Shown: in pieces, positions 45,889-56,309 of the stretch
How the letters are laid out: each line of letters starts with the position of its first letter
Position numbering within the stretch: position 1 is the stretch's first letter
IMG/VR virus record: IMGVR_UViG_3300020180_000010
Location: 60,348 to 124,347 of that record
DNA length: 64,000 bases
Reading direction: 5' to 3' (one strand)
Origin: a virus
The notes under the pieces: model-generated
The model's input: only the letters and a program-made list of their open reading frames with translations
Databases searched by the model: none
What the model was told of the DNA's origin: nothing
Made by a program: the position numbers and the translations under genes

Positions 45889-46983
45889 TTATTCATCGCC
45901 AATCGCTCCATAGAACGAAACCGTAGCAAAAGAACCTTTACTGCCAATAAATGGCCTGTTATCCGCTAATCTTATTGTGAATTCTACTCCGGTAGAATAT
46001 GATAATGTTTTTACAGATCCGTATCTGAATGGCAGTTCAACCGTTTCTCCTGATGTTCCCCTGGGACCATTGGCTTTTGGTATCAGTGGATACTGTCCCA
46101 ACGCTTCTTCTATAAGATTTTTCATATTTTTGAAATATGTTGTCTCGTATAGAAATTTATTTGGATAATCATATGGATTATAGACATAAGTATCGAAAAC
46201 GATCGTATCGTTCAAAACGATATCACTGGTGTACTGTACATCCGCTACCTCAATATCAATTTTTTTATTAGGCGGCGGAGTCAATGTCCATTCAGATGTT
46301 GTAGCGTGGGAATAGCTGCACAATACCTCTTTTCCTGACCAATCATCAAAAGAATTTATGTAACCATCTTCATAAAAAATTTCATAATCACCACCAGAAT
46401 CAGCAAATGGTTGCCGGTATGATTTTGCATACCCATCAACCGTCACCACAACATCGTAATTATGACCAACCTCTAATCTATAAATATAATCATGATACAT
46501 TCTGCCAGACAGCATATCAATCCAATTAACATTATCACTTGACCATTGAAAACCATCAGAGCTTGTTAAAGTCTCTTCGGTTATTCTTTGGCTTCTCTGG
46601 TACCAACTGCATGGATCGGAAAAGTTATGAGAAACCAGTATAATATCCGTACCGACTCTAGGAAACGGAACCGTAATGTCTCTGCCTTCAGAGTCTATTT
46701 TTTTAATTGATTTATTTGCATTGTTTTTGTAATTATCTTCAAAATCAGTTTTATCAAGATCATTCTGTTCTTGAGTAATAGAGCCGTTCAGTAAGACAGT
46801 TTCCGGAATAGTTCCTTTCCAAATTTGACACAGATGAACTTCCGGCCCGTCGTATCCCCATACGGTATACATGACGCCATCATCATCATATTGGTGCAGA
46901 AACCTTTTGATTGCAAATATAACTTTCCAATCGGTCCAGCTATAATTTCTTTGTGTATAATTTTGTGCGATCGTAATGGCCAT
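45889..46983 (-). CDS. Virion protein sharing the giant fibre's N-terminal segment (364 aa)
   Basis: Residues 68-90 (TQEQNDLDKTDFEDNYKNN) match the segment at about residues 65-85 of the next upstream giant fibre (QNDLDKTDFETNYKD), so the two proteins probably use the same attachment domain. The rest is beta-rich, with two DGY triplets and a C-terminal strand block (TGVEFTIRLADNRPFIGSKG). A fibre or fibre tip mounted on the same platform as the giant fibre is inferred. Confidence 0.6.
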   Translation of the reverse strand: MAITIAQNYTQRNYSWTDWKVIFAIKRFLHQYDDDGVMYTVWGYDGPEVHLCQIWKGTIPETVLLNGSITQEQNDLDKTDFEDNYKNNANKSIKKIDSEGRDITVPFPRVGTDIILVSHNFSDPCSWYQRSQRITEETLTSSDGFQWSSDNVNWIDMLSGRMYHDYIYRLEVGHNYDVVVTVDGYAKSYRQPFADSGGDYEIFYEDGYINSFDDWSGKEVLCSYSHATTSEWTLTPPPNKKIDIEVADVQYTSDIVLNDTIVFDTYVYNPYDYPNKFLYETTYFKNMKNLIEEALGQYPLIPKANGPRGTSGETVELPFRYGSVKTLSYSTGVEFTIRLADNRPFIGSKGSFATVSFYGAIGDE

Positions 46984-46991
46984 ATTATTCC

Positions 46992-49900
46992 TTATTCATC
47001 GTATGAATCAAATGATCCTCTATAATTTATAGTTGTAGAGGAAGAAGTCGTGACGTACATTGTTAATACGACTGGTCCAGCAACCCTTATAACGGATCCA
47101 TAAATCCGAGTAAACGGATTTGCCGCACCTGCCACGCTAATAAAGTCTGAAACTTGTCTTTCTACGTCATTCGAACCAGTCAAGGATTTCGTTCTGAGCA
47201 CCGATACCGAAGTTCCGCCGGAAACTGTAGAGCTGTTACCATGATAGATTCCCGTAACGTTGCATGTTTTTCCGGTTATTACGTAATGATGAGCCCAGAA
47301 AGTAGCATTATCACCGGCTGCGATTGATCCAACAACCGTGCCGGTTTTGTTTACTCCGGTATAAAGTGAAATAATTCCGGCATTTACTAAGCCGGATCCA
47401 GCAGTCAATACTTCTATTTTTTCTATATGACATATAGTCGTCGTAACAAGATTCACGCCTGTAGTTCCGTTCAACGTAACATCTTCCGTACCGTTTGTTG
47501 TTCCGGTACTATTGACCCAAAAAATTCTAACTGTTCTGGCACCGGTACCGGCTGATTTATCGTTGGCGCTAGCAGAAGCTATGGATCCGGTAAAATTTGA
47601 AGTTTGTTGGGTATATGTGGTTTTACGTATAGATGAAGTAGTAACGGATGATAAAACAATCACGCCAACTGATAAATTAGGAGTTGAAGTGGTTGGAGCG
47701 GTGGTTACGGGAATGGCTGGTTGATTCGGACTCAACACTACTACTAAAGCTTGATCCGATACTCCTGGTGCAGTTGAAGCAGCCTTGACTGACGGAACCC
47801 TCAAAACACCTGCGCTGTCATAACCAGCAATTTGGGCCCCAACTGGCGGCTGTGTGGTGGACCCGGGCGTCCCTCCGAATAATATACTCGGATCCGATAC
47901 ATTAGAGGCTCGTAACGTAATATTAGCGGTACCGGAAGTAAATGCCGATACTATGATACGTGCCAACCCTGCGCCACCCACTCCAATTATGGTGCTGGAT
48001 GTAGCAGTATTGGAAGAACTGAATACTATACTAGATACTTTGTTTCCACCGGTATTATCTATGTATGTGGAGTTCCAAGTAGTTCCGCCATTAAAAGAAA
48101 CTTCTGCAAGAATAGTTCCGATTAATGTCCCGGCAGCCAACTGAAACCCAGCAGTTTCTCTACCGGCTAATGTTATCTGAACATTTGCATTAAGTGCATT
48201 GAGCGTTCCGGTAGCAGTGACGTCCGCAACCTGAACCGGAAGTGTATTATTTGGACTCACCGCAACTACAAGAGCAGGATCAGTCGCTATAGCCGCGGTA
48301 CTGGCAGCTTTCACCGCAACTGGACCATTCGTAGCATCGGTTATCTTGGTAGACCAGGCATTGGCTAATGATGCGGAGGTTCCCTGATTAACTATACCGA
48401 TAGTATTGCTACCAGTCGGGACAGGTGAATTAGGAGACAACGCAACAACAAAAGAAGTATCTCCGGCAACCGCAGCGGTACTGGCGGCTTTTACAGTTGC
48501 CCTGGTTCCCCTGGTGGTTCCGTCTTCAATTACATTGATCTGAGCGCGTTTAGAGTCTATTCTGGCTGCCGCGGCATCATTTTCAGTCAGTGCGGTACCC
48601 GCGACTTCATCGAAAATATAACCAACCGGTTGGACTCTAGTCGTACCATCGGTAAACGCACCATTATCTACTAATGACTGCGCAGTAATGCTAGCGTCTA
48701 GCGCAAGACCATTTGTTGTTCCGATATTCGCCGTTATGGTTCCGGATACTGGCTGCGTAACACCCGAGCCATCTACTCTTAGTAATCCAGTTGTGGTGAG
48801 TGATAGAGCACTCATCTGCCCATTAGTATAGGATGGGGCTGCCGTGGTAACGGATCCACCAATATACGTTGCAGAGGCGGGAGGAGTCGTGCCGGTAGTC
48901 GATACCGAAGGATTAGACGCTGAAATAGATCCGGTAATTCTTAATGCGCCAGATGTATCGAGTGATAACGGGCTAGATTGGCCGTTAGTATATGTTGGGG
49001 CAGTCGTGGTAACGGCGCCCAAATATAGTGTGCCGGATTGTCCAGATGTAGTCGAACCTTGGGTTAGAGTTAATTTAGCTAATGATGTTTCGGTTGCGGC
49101 GCCAGACGGTAACGGAAGTGATGCCGCGGACACTGCAAATGTCCCGGATCCGGCATTCGCCGTTACGGTCCAAGATCCTGATTGTGATGTTGGTATTGCG
49201 GATTGATCAGATGACAATACTACCGGAGTAGAACTGGCCATTGTTTTCTGGCCCAAAGTATTTATTCTAGATTGGAATCCAGACAAAGTCAGTATAGTTG
49301 CTAACGTTGATTCCGTAGCTGCTCCGGCTGGTAATGGAAGCGAAGCGGCCGATACAGGCTGTGTCACGGCTGATCCGTCTACACGTAACGCTCCTACTGT
49401 GGTGAGCGACAATGCGGACATTTGTCCCGTAGTATAGGAAGGTGCAGCTGTTGTTACGGATCCTCCTATATAGGTAGCGGATCCTGGAGGAGCGGAACCC
49501 GTCGTACTGACAGATGGATTGGTTACCGTAATGGCATTATTAGGACTGATCGCAACAACTAGAGCAGGATCCGAAGCAACCGCGGCTGTGCTGGCAGCTT
49601 TAACTGTTGCACGAGTGCCACGTGTGCTTCCATCCTCAATAACTAGTATCTGGGCACGTTTGTTGTCGATACGAGCTGCCGCGGCATCGTTCTCCGTTAA
49701 CGATGTACCGGCGACCTCATCGAAGATGAATCCTACCGGTTGAACCCGTGTTGTTCCGTCAGTAAACGCCGCGTTATCAGCTACAGAGTGTGCAGTTAAC
49801 GTCGTATCGAGTGCTAAACCATTGGTAGTGCCGATATTAGAAGTAACGGTACCAGATACAGGTTGAGTCGTACCGGACCCATCTACTCTTAAAAGTCCTG

Positions 49901-51902
49901 AAGTAGTTAGTGATAAAGCGCCTAAATTTCCAGTAGTGTAGGTTGGTGCGGCAGTCGTGACGGTTCCACCAGCCAATCCGGCAGTAGCGGGCGTAGTAGA
50001 TCCGGTTGCTGATTCAGATGCGGTTTGAGATCTTAAATTAGCAGCTGTTGACTGTACGACTGTAAAGTTACCTGTACCGGCATTTGCGGTAACGGTTCCA
50101 GATACAGGCTGAGTCGTGGCAGAACTATCTGTTCGTAATGCCCCGGCAGTCGTTAAACTAAGAGGTGAAGTTTGAGCGGTCGTATAAGATGGCGCGGCTG
50201 TCGTGACAGCCCCCTGAACTAAATTGCCCTTTTGCCCAGAAGTAGTAGATCCTTGCGTTAATAAAATACCATTAACTGATGCATCAAGCGCTAATCCGTT
50301 AGTCGTTCCGATATTTGCCGTAACAGTTCCGCTGACTGGCTGTGTTACTGCGGATCCATCGACTTTTAATGCATTTAAACCTGTTACGGTAGCTGAATTA
50401 CCACCTTGATTTATAGTTGCTAGCCATGGAGTAGTGTTGGCAGTATTACCCGGTTGAACTGTCCAGGTACCTGATTGGGTTGCTGCGACAGTTCCACTGA
50501 CAGGTTGTGTTGCACCGGATCCATCAGTACGAAGCAAACCGCCAGTTGTTAGTGATAGTGCATTTAATTGACCAGTTGTATAGGTAGGTGCGGCGGTCGT
50601 GACAGAACCACCAATATATGTAGCGCTGCTGGGCGGTGACGCAGCGGTTGCCGATACTGAAGGGTTGGTTGCAGTGACGGTCCCGGTAACGGCAATAGTA
50701 GACTGATCTGTTGCCAGAACAACTGGTGTTGAATTGGCAGATGTTTTTTGGCCTAATGTATTTATTCTTCCGATAAATGTAGAATCGGCAAGTCGAGTGC
50801 CGAGAGTAGTTTCGGTTGCGGCACCCGTAGGTAATGGTAAAGATGCTGCGCTTATCGGCTGAGTCGTGCCGGAACCATCAACTCTTAACGCACCAGACGT
50901 TGTAAGTGATAATGGATTTATATTTCCAGTTGTATATGTAGGAGCCGCAGTAGTTACGGAACCACCGACAAGAGCTTGGGTACTGGATCCAAGTGCCGTT
51001 GATTGCGCTATAGTTAATTTGGCAAGAGTTACGTCGAGTGCCAAACCATTAGTAGTCCCGACATTAGCGGTTACGGTACCGCTGACCGGTTGGGTTACAG
51101 CCGAGCCATCGACTTTAAGAGCATTAGCTCCGGTAACGGTTGCTGAATTGCCGCCTTGATTAATAGTAGTTAACCAGGGAATAGTGTTGGCAGTGTTACC
51201 CGGCTGAACTGTCCAGGTACCGGATTGTGTTGCTGATACGGTTCCACTGACTGGTTGTGTCGTACCGGATCCGTCAGTACGTAATAGTCCTCCCGTTGTG
51301 AGGGACAAGGCAGATATTTGTCCCGTAGTATAGGAGGGAGCTGCCGTTGTGACGGATCCCCCAATATACGTAGCGGAGGCTGGAGGAGTTGAACCGGTAG
51401 TACTGACGGATGCATTTGCAGCCGTGACGGTCCCGCTGACCGTTATGGCGGTTCCTCCGGAAACACCTTGAATGCTAAGTACTCCTCCGGCTGGAGTCCC
51501 GGCGACACCCTGCCCGATCATTATGAGTCTTCCAGAAGAATCAGACCTTACGGTCCTGACTATACTTCCGTCACTCGCAGCAATTAATGTAGGATTGGTT
51601 GAGTTGGCTGCGGAACCATCCACGGCAGCTGGAGGCGACACAACGCGATTCGTAACGATATCTTTGTAGTTGGTTTCAAAATCAGTTTTATCAAGATCGT
51701 TTTGAACCTGATTGTAGCTTGCATTCGGAACTGTAACTTTGAAGATCAGGACGTAATATATTATATTTCCATCAAGTGAAAATATCTCATACGCGGTTGC
51801 GGTTTCTTCATACTGAATAGTAAGATTTTTACTCGAAACAGTACTTTTGAAAGATGTCCACGAAACATCTATTCTTATCAGACCTGAACCAATCTTTGCC
51901 AT
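46992..51902 (-). CDS. Giant modular tail fibre (1636 aa)
   Basis: After a unique N terminus (about 1-100, including QNDLDKTDFETNYKD) the protein is a chain of related low-complexity beta modules to about residue 1270. A typical one reads SATYIGGSVTTAAPSYTTGQ and then LSLTTGGLLRVDGSG, with eight copies. Other modules are TQPVSGTVTANIGTTNGLAL, ASLPLPTGAATETTL, and a longer one with FDEVAGTALTENDAAAARID and ASTAAVATDPALVVAISPNN. The last 360 residues are unique, with a Cys pair and beta structure. Such fibres of repeated beta units reach out from the baseplate. The final domain is the probable receptor-binding part. Confidence 0.7.
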   Translation of the reverse strand: MAKIGSGLIRIDVSWTSFKSTVSSKNLTIQYEETATAYEIFSLDGNIIYYVLIFKVTVPNASYNQVQNDLDKTDFETNYKDIVTNRVVSPPAAVDGSAANSTNPTLIAASDGSIVRTVRSDSSGRLIMIGQGVAGTPAGGVLSIQGVSGGTAITVSGTVTAANASVSTTGSTPPASATYIGGSVTTAAPSYTTGQISALSLTTGGLLRTDGSGTTQPVSGTVSATQSGTWTVQPGNTANTIPWLTTINQGGNSATVTGANALKVDGSAVTQPVSGTVTANVGTTNGLALDVTLAKLTIAQSTALGSSTQALVGGSVTTAAPTYTTGNINPLSLTTSGALRVDGSGTTQPISAASLPLPTGAATETTLGTRLADSTFIGRINTLGQKTSANSTPVVLATDQSTIAVTGTVTATNPSVSATAASPPSSATYIGGSVTTAAPTYTTGQLNALSLTTGGLLRTDGSGATQPVSGTVAATQSGTWTVQPGNTANTTPWLATINQGGNSATVTGLNALKVDGSAVTQPVSGTVTANIGTTNGLALDASVNGILLTQGSTTSGQKGNLVQGAVTTAAPSYTTAQTSPLSLTTAGALRTDSSATTQPVSGTVTANAGTGNFTVVQSTAANLRSQTASESATGSTTPATAGLAGGTVTTAAPTYTTGNLGALSLTTSGLLRVDGSGTTQPVSGTVTSNIGTTNGLALDTTLTAHSVADNAAFTDGTTRVQPVGFIFDEVAGTSLTENDAAAARIDNKRAQILVIEDGSTRGTRATVKAASTAAVASDPALVVAISPNNAITVTNPSVSTTGSAPPGSATYIGGSVTTAAPSYTTGQMSALSLTTVGALRVDGSAVTQPVSAASLPLPAGAATESTLATILTLSGFQSRINTLGQKTMASSTPVVLSSDQSAIPTSQSGSWTVTANAGSGTFAVSAASLPLPSGAATETSLAKLTLTQGSTTSGQSGTLYLGAVTTTAPTYTNGQSSPLSLDTSGALRITGSISASNPSVSTTGTTPPASATYIGGSVTTAAPSYTNGQMSALSLTTTGLLRVDGSGVTQPVSGTITANIGTTNGLALDASITAQSLVDNGAFTDGTTRVQPVGYIFDEVAGTALTENDAAAARIDSKRAQINVIEDGTTRGTRATVKAASTAAVAGDTSFVVALSPNSPVPTGSNTIGIVNQGTSASLANAWSTKITDATNGPVAVKAASTAAIATDPALVVAVSPNNTLPVQVADVTATGTLNALNANVQITLAGRETAGFQLAAGTLIGTILAEVSFNGGTTWNSTYIDNTGGNKVSSIVFSSSNTATSSTIIGVGGAGLARIIVSAFTSGTANITLRASNVSDPSILFGGTPGSTTQPPVGAQIAGYDSAGVLRVPSVKAASTAPGVSDQALVVVLSPNQPAIPVTTAPTTSTPNLSVGVIVLSSVTTSSIRKTTYTQQTSNFTGSIASASANDKSAGTGARTVRIFWVNSTGTTNGTEDVTLNGTTGVNLVTTTICHIEKIEVLTAGSGLVNAGIISLYTGVNKTGTVVGSIAAGDNATFWAHHYVITGKTCNVTGIYHGNSSTVSGGTSVSVLRTKSLTGSNDVERQVSDFISVAGAANPFTRIYGSVIRVAGPVVLTMYVTTSSSTTINYRGSFDSYDE
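47700..51450 (-). repeat. Protein-level repeat array in giant fibre
   Basis: The coding DNA repeats phrases such as ggtgcggcagtcgtgac and ccgatatttgccgt with many third-base changes. The repeats are therefore clear in protein and degraded in DNA, which suggests an old, diversified array under protein-level constraint. Confidence 0.7.
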
Positions 51903-51916
51903 TATCGTGCCTTATT

Positions 51917-54865
51917 CTACTCTTGAGTAAATATAACCAGAAGATCAAATGTTCCGGCGGTAGTTGATGTTGCACATTTTACTGTCAGGCCTTCACCGGC
52001 TCTCAAAAGTACTGATTTTGAATCATTTGTTTTCTTTGCAAAAATTGGAAACATCGTTTGAAGATCATGATCAGAAGACTCAACGTCTTGTGCTCCGGGC
52101 CCCCATTCATCGCTGCTCCAAATATTTCGCCACAATAAAGTTGCCGATTCTCCCGCAACGGTTGCGTTGGTTCTGACGGTAACGTTTGAATCCAATGTAT
52201 CGGCTGAATCCATTTTTTCAATCGCCGTGATAGCGGTTCCAGCGGAATGACCTATTATTCGTCTTAATTCAAATGTAATCGCGACCCCCGTAACACCACT
52301 GACTTGAACATTTACTAGATAAATTTCTTGTATTTTTATTCTAACGGAGCTGCCTACTGCATTCAGAATAGACCACATAGATTTATTATTAGCCGGAACG
52401 ATTGCCGTGGCGAGCGCAGTAAATGTTGCTAATTCTCTATACAGAACCGATACATTATTATTAGGACTGATCGCTACTACCAATGCTGGATCCGCTGCCA
52501 CGGCAGCTGTGCTGGCTGCTTTTACGGCAACCGGGCCATTCGTTGCATCGGTTATCTTGGTAGACCAGGCATTTGCCAAGGAAGCTGCGGTTCCTTGATT
52601 CGCCGTAACGGTACCGCTGACAGTTAATGTGGATTGATCCGATGCCAAAACAACAGGTGTAGAATTAGCAGATGTCTTTTGCCCTAATGTATTTATTCTG
52701 CCAGTAAATGTTGCATCGGCAAGTCGTGTTGATAGTGTAGTTTCGGTCGCGGCTCCGGTCGGAAGCGGTAACGATGCAGCACTGATGGGTTGAGTGACTC
52801 CAGAACCATCAACTCTTAATAATCCTCCTGTCGTAAGTGATAGTGCTGACATCTGACCAGTTGTATAGGTCGGAGCAGCAGTTGTTACGGATCCTCCGAT
52901 ATATGTAGCGCTGGCTGGAGGCGAAGACCCGGTTGTACTGACAGATGCATTATTAGCAGTAACGGTTCCTGTAACGGCAACTGTGTTGTTTGGAGATATC
53001 GCGACTACTAATGCCGGATCCGTCGCAACGGCAGCGGTACTGGCAGCCTTTACAGCTGTTCTGGTGCCTCTTGTCGTCGCGTCTTCAATTACTAAAATTT
53101 GAGCACGTTTCGTGTCAATTCTAGCGGCACCAGCATCATTTTCAGTTAATGCGGTACCGGCTGTTTCATCGAAAATAAAACCAATCGGCTGTACTCTAGT
53201 CGTACCATCAGTAAATACTGCATTGTCGACCAGACCAACAGTAGCAGAGGCATTGACCGTTACGGCTCCTTGATCTGAGGCAATAACGACTGGTATTGAA
53301 TTTGCGCTAGTTTTTGAGCCAACCGTAGGAGCGGTTGAGCCGATCCAACTAGAATTATCTATTCTTAATGAACCGGTTGTAGTTAATGATAACGCTCCAA
53401 GATTTCCTGTTGTATAGGTAGGCGCGGCCGTTGTAACGGCTCCGCCTGAAAGAGATGCCGTTGCAGGTGTAGCGGAACCCGTTGCAGATTCGGAAGCTAT
53501 CTGGGCTCTAAGATTCGCAGCAGTGGATTGAGATGCCGTTACAGCGATACTGCTTTGATCGGAAGCGATCACAACAGGTGTAGAATTGGCAGATGTTTTT
53601 TGCCCTAATGTATTAATTCTGGCCGTAAAAGTAGCATCGGCGAGACGAGTCGATAGGGTGGTTTCGGTAGCCGCACCAGTAGGAAGTGGTAACGATACAG
53701 CGCTGATAGGCTGGGTTGACCCGGATCCATCTGTTCGCAACAATCCTCCGGTCGTAAGGGAAAGAGCATTCATTTGCCCATTCGTATAAGACGGTGTCCC
53801 TGACGTTACCGAACCACCAATATAAGTAGCGCTGGCTGGAGGACTGGTCCCGGTAAGACTTACGGATGGATTGGTAGCGGTGATGCTTGAATTTGGACTT
53901 ATCGAAACAACTAAAGCTGGATCTGTTGCGAGCGGCGCAGTACTGGCGGCTTTTACTGTTGCGGTGTTGGTTCCGTCAGTAATCCTTGTTGTTTGGGTTC
54001 CACCGGTAAGAGTTGCGTCGAGAGCCAAACCCCCTGTTGTTCCGATGTTGGAAGTTACGGTTCCGGAAACAGGTTGAGTAGTGCTGGATCCATCTACTCT
54101 TAAAGCTCCGGCAGTAGTTAATGAAAATGGGTTTATATTTCCAGTAGAGTAGGTAGGTGATGCGGTGGTAACGGAACCACCTACAAGAATCTGAGTGTTA
54201 GATCCTAATGCAGTTGATTGGGTTATTGTTAACTTGGCAACTGTTGCGTCGAGAGCTAATCCGCCAGTAGTGCCGATATTTGCCGTTACGGTTCCATTGA
54301 CCGGCTGAGTTACTGCGGAACCATCTACTTTTAAAGCATTAGAGCCCGTAACCGTAGCAGAATTGCCACCTTGATTAATTGTAGTTAACCAGGGAGTCGT
54401 ATTGGCAGTATTTCCTGGCTGTACAGTCCAGGTTCCGGATTGAGTTGCGGAAACTGTTCCGGATACATTGACATTTCTTCCAGTATTGATATCGACGACC
54501 GAAACATTAACTCCGGTAAATGTAGCTCCGGCTCCTGAAATTACCCATGAAACATTAACCGCACCTCCAGATAACGGATTGAGGGTCAGGCTAGTAATGA
54601 CAGGTGCCGAATATGGCCCGAGTGATCCAGAAGAACCGAAGGTTGTTGTCTGATCGATCGGATCTACTTCATTAATATTAAAAGTAAGCTGAGGTGATGT
54701 TCCGGTTGGAGTTCCCGTGATATTAACTATTACTTTTAAATCTGGAGACGAAAACCCTGTCAGGACAATGTTTCCGTTCGTCGTAACGGTAGCATTAGAT
54801 AGAGCAATCTGATGGTTCAGATTCTCAATTACTGGTTGCGGTCCTAAAAAGAATATTCCGGACAT
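51917..54865 (-). CDS. Second modular tail fibre (982 aa)
   Basis: It shares the module set of the 1636-residue fibre in a different order (four YIGGSVTT-type units, one long FDETAGTALTENDAGAARID unit and one SLANAWSTKITDATNGPVAV unit). The N terminus is different (MSGIFFLGPQPVIENLNHQI, about 1-130) and so is the C-terminal domain (about 830-982, with RTNATVAGESATLLWRNIWS). Two fibres with common shafts but different ends suggest two attachment or receptor specificities. The start overlaps the stop of the upstream adaptor gene by one base (TAATG). Confidence 0.7.
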   Translation of the reverse strand: MSGIFFLGPQPVIENLNHQIALSNATVTTNGNIVLTGFSSPDLKVIVNITGTPTGTSPQLTFNINEVDPIDQTTTFGSSGSLGPYSAPVITSLTLNPLSGGAVNVSWVISGAGATFTGVNVSVVDINTGRNVNVSGTVSATQSGTWTVQPGNTANTTPWLTTINQGGNSATVTGSNALKVDGSAVTQPVNGTVTANIGTTGGLALDATVAKLTITQSTALGSNTQILVGGSVTTASPTYSTGNINPFSLTTAGALRVDGSSTTQPVSGTVTSNIGTTGGLALDATLTGGTQTTRITDGTNTATVKAASTAPLATDPALVVSISPNSSITATNPSVSLTGTSPPASATYIGGSVTSGTPSYTNGQMNALSLTTGGLLRTDGSGSTQPISAVSLPLPTGAATETTLSTRLADATFTARINTLGQKTSANSTPVVIASDQSSIAVTASQSTAANLRAQIASESATGSATPATASLSGGAVTTAAPTYTTGNLGALSLTTTGSLRIDNSSWIGSTAPTVGSKTSANSIPVVIASDQGAVTVNASATVGLVDNAVFTDGTTRVQPIGFIFDETAGTALTENDAGAARIDTKRAQILVIEDATTRGTRTAVKAASTAAVATDPALVVAISPNNTVAVTGTVTANNASVSTTGSSPPASATYIGGSVTTAAPTYTTGQMSALSLTTGGLLRVDGSGVTQPISAASLPLPTGAATETTLSTRLADATFTGRINTLGQKTSANSTPVVLASDQSTLTVSGTVTANQGTAASLANAWSTKITDATNGPVAVKAASTAAVAADPALVVAISPNNNVSVLYRELATFTALATAIVPANNKSMWSILNAVGSSVRIKIQEIYLVNVQVSGVTGVAITFELRRIIGHSAGTAITAIEKMDSADTLDSNVTVRTNATVAGESATLLWRNIWSSDEWGPGAQDVESSDHDLQTMFPIFAKKTNDSKSVLLRAGEGLTVKCATSTTAGTFDLLVIFTQE
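52440..54460 (-). repeat. Protein-level repeat array in second fibre
   Basis: The array has the same module families as the giant fibre next door, arranged in another order, again with synonymous divergence between copies. Confidence 0.65.
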
Positions 54866-55563
54866 TAAATGTTCCTAACCGATGCTATGGCCGTGACTGT
54901 ATTGCCGGAATAAGTCATTGTGCTGGTCAACTGCGCCACTACTGTTGATCCGTTAGCCGCATACACTCTAATAACTTCAGTCGTTACCTTATTAGATGTA
55001 TAGGTATAATCTATTCGTTTTAAATTCGTAAGATCAGTTCTTTTCCAAGTTTCTTGTGTAATATTATTATTTGTCTTTATATTAGAATAGTTATTATCTG
55101 GCCTCGGAGGATCTACAGATAACAAAAGATCATAATTTAAAGTAGTGCTTCCGATAGATGTCGCGAGTTGTTGAATTGCATTCTGAACATCCGTAGCCGA
55201 GACAGCTGTCAATCCGGCCGGATTGAATCCAACTCTTAGAGATCCAGAATCGTACAGAAGATCCGCAGTCCCACCGGTAGAAGTGACGATCGATTCCACA
55301 ACATCAATAGTGGTACTGTTGATGATAGAATTTATCGTATAGGTTCCCGCGGCTGCCGAACCGGTTATTTGGATCAAATCTCCCGCTTCAACCTGAACAT
55401 CCGGATTATTAAATGTAAATCCCGATACAACAATTATGTTTGTTCCGGTGGTTGTAGAGACGATCGTAATGGTAGCGAAATATACTAATGTGGCGTCGGA
55501 TATTAATTCATCCGCGTCAACAATTTCTGCATCAATAATGTCTTCTTTACGGATCTTGGACAT
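54865..55563 (-). CDS. Fibre adaptor/attachment protein (232 aa)
   Basis: Residues 25-95 carry a beta module of the type seen in several virion proteins here (VEAGDLIQITGSAAAGTYTI, then NSTTIDVVESI). After it come GLTAVSATDVQNAIQQLATS, a typical fibre stalk-entry helix, and a final beta domain. It overlaps the start of the second fibre by one base. A role in attaching or nucleating that fibre is likely from position. Confidence 0.6.
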   Translation of the reverse strand: MSKIRKEDIIDAEIVDADELISDATLVYFATITIVSTTTGTNIIVVSGFTFNNPDVQVEAGDLIQITGSAAAGTYTINSIINSTTIDVVESIVTSTGGTADLLYDSGSLRVGFNPAGLTAVSATDVQNAIQQLATSIGSTTLNYDLLLSVDPPRPDNNYSNIKTNNNITQETWKRTDLTNLKRIDYTYTSNKVTTEVIRVYAANGSTVVAQLTSTMTYSGNTVTAIASVRNI

Positions 55564-55605
55564 CTACCTTAATAATAAGATAATGCCAATCAGGACTTAA
55601 GCTTA

Positions 55606-56046
55606 TTATTTCTTATTTCGTTTTTTATCTATTGTTTGTGAAAGATCCTGAACTGAAATAAATGTTGACTTCTCTTGTTCTTCAATTAATTTTTTAATAT
55701 TTTCTTTTTCTTGATCCGTCATATCATCTTCAGATTGTTTCTTTTGAGCTTCACGTATTTTTTCTTCCGCAATTTGTTTTTCAGCCATCAATACGAACGA
55801 ATTCAATACATTGTATACAATACTGCTCTGCATTGCAAATGCAGACGCTTGCCCGTCCAGGGTTGCGGCTTGACGTCGTAATGTTTCGGCCTGTTGAACG
55901 CATGTTTGACGTTGGCGTTCAGATTCATTCATGATTTGAATCATCGTAGCTTCGTAAAATTCACGAAGCTTCGGATCCAATACTTCTTGTTCCACCGCAT
56001 CAATGATTCGTTTTCTTAACTTATTAAGATCTTCTTGATATGACAT
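55606..56046 (-). CDS. Coiled-coil protein (146 aa)
   Basis: Almost entirely helical: charged N-terminal helix, a Gln/Ala-rich middle (about 48-72, RQRQTCVQQAETLRRQAATL), a short hydrophobic patch near 72-90, then a Lys/Glu-rich C-terminal helix. No signal peptide. It could be a fibre-assembly chaperone or trimerising factor. The family was not recognised. Confidence 0.5.
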   Translation of the reverse strand: MSYQEDLNKLRKRIIDAVEQEVLDPKLREFYEATMIQIMNESERQRQTCVQQAETLRRQAATLDGQASAFAMQSSIVYNVLNSFVLMAEKQIAEEKIREAQKKQSEDDMTDQEKENIKKLIEEQEKSTFISVQDLSQTIDKKRNKK

Positions 56047-56054
56047 ATGGCTCT

Positions 56055-56297
56055 TTATAATTTTTTCAATTGCTGTCTTTTAATTTTAGCCACATGATTC
56101 GCAATAATCAAACATGGCTCACACACCACTGTATCTATATCGTTTGATTTTAAATGGTAAAATCTTGTTGGTTCGGGCTCGGTTCCGGGACCCAAACGTC
56201 GAAAAAATTCAGGCGCGGTGTGCCCAGAACTACACCAATGGTTCATCGGAGGTTCTTCCGTTTGGGAAATTACTAAATCCGGAACAGTTGGCCGCAT
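56055..56297 (-). CDS. Small zinc-ribbon-like protein (62 or 80 aa)
   Basis: The longest frame starts at ATG 56297, but ATG 56246 has a better ribosome site (GGAAG eight bases upstream), giving MNHWCSSGHTAPEFFRRLGP. Cys/His pairs (CSSGH near the start and CEPC near the end) look like a zinc ribbon. A plus-strand frame across the same DNA lacks such features. The gene lies between a terminator and the coiled-coil gene. Confidence 0.5.
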   Translation of the reverse strand: MRPTVPDLVISQTEEPPMNHWCSSGHTAPEFFRRLGPGTEPEPTRFYHLKSNDIDTVVCEPCLIIANHVAKIKRQQLKKL

Positions 56298-56309
56298 ACT
56301 ACTATACCA

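Noticed and set aside
47512-54653. Many plus-strand Val/Ala-rich frames opposite the giant fibres
   Set aside because: They are antisense to repetitive beta modules, with the same repeat phase and no ribosome sites.
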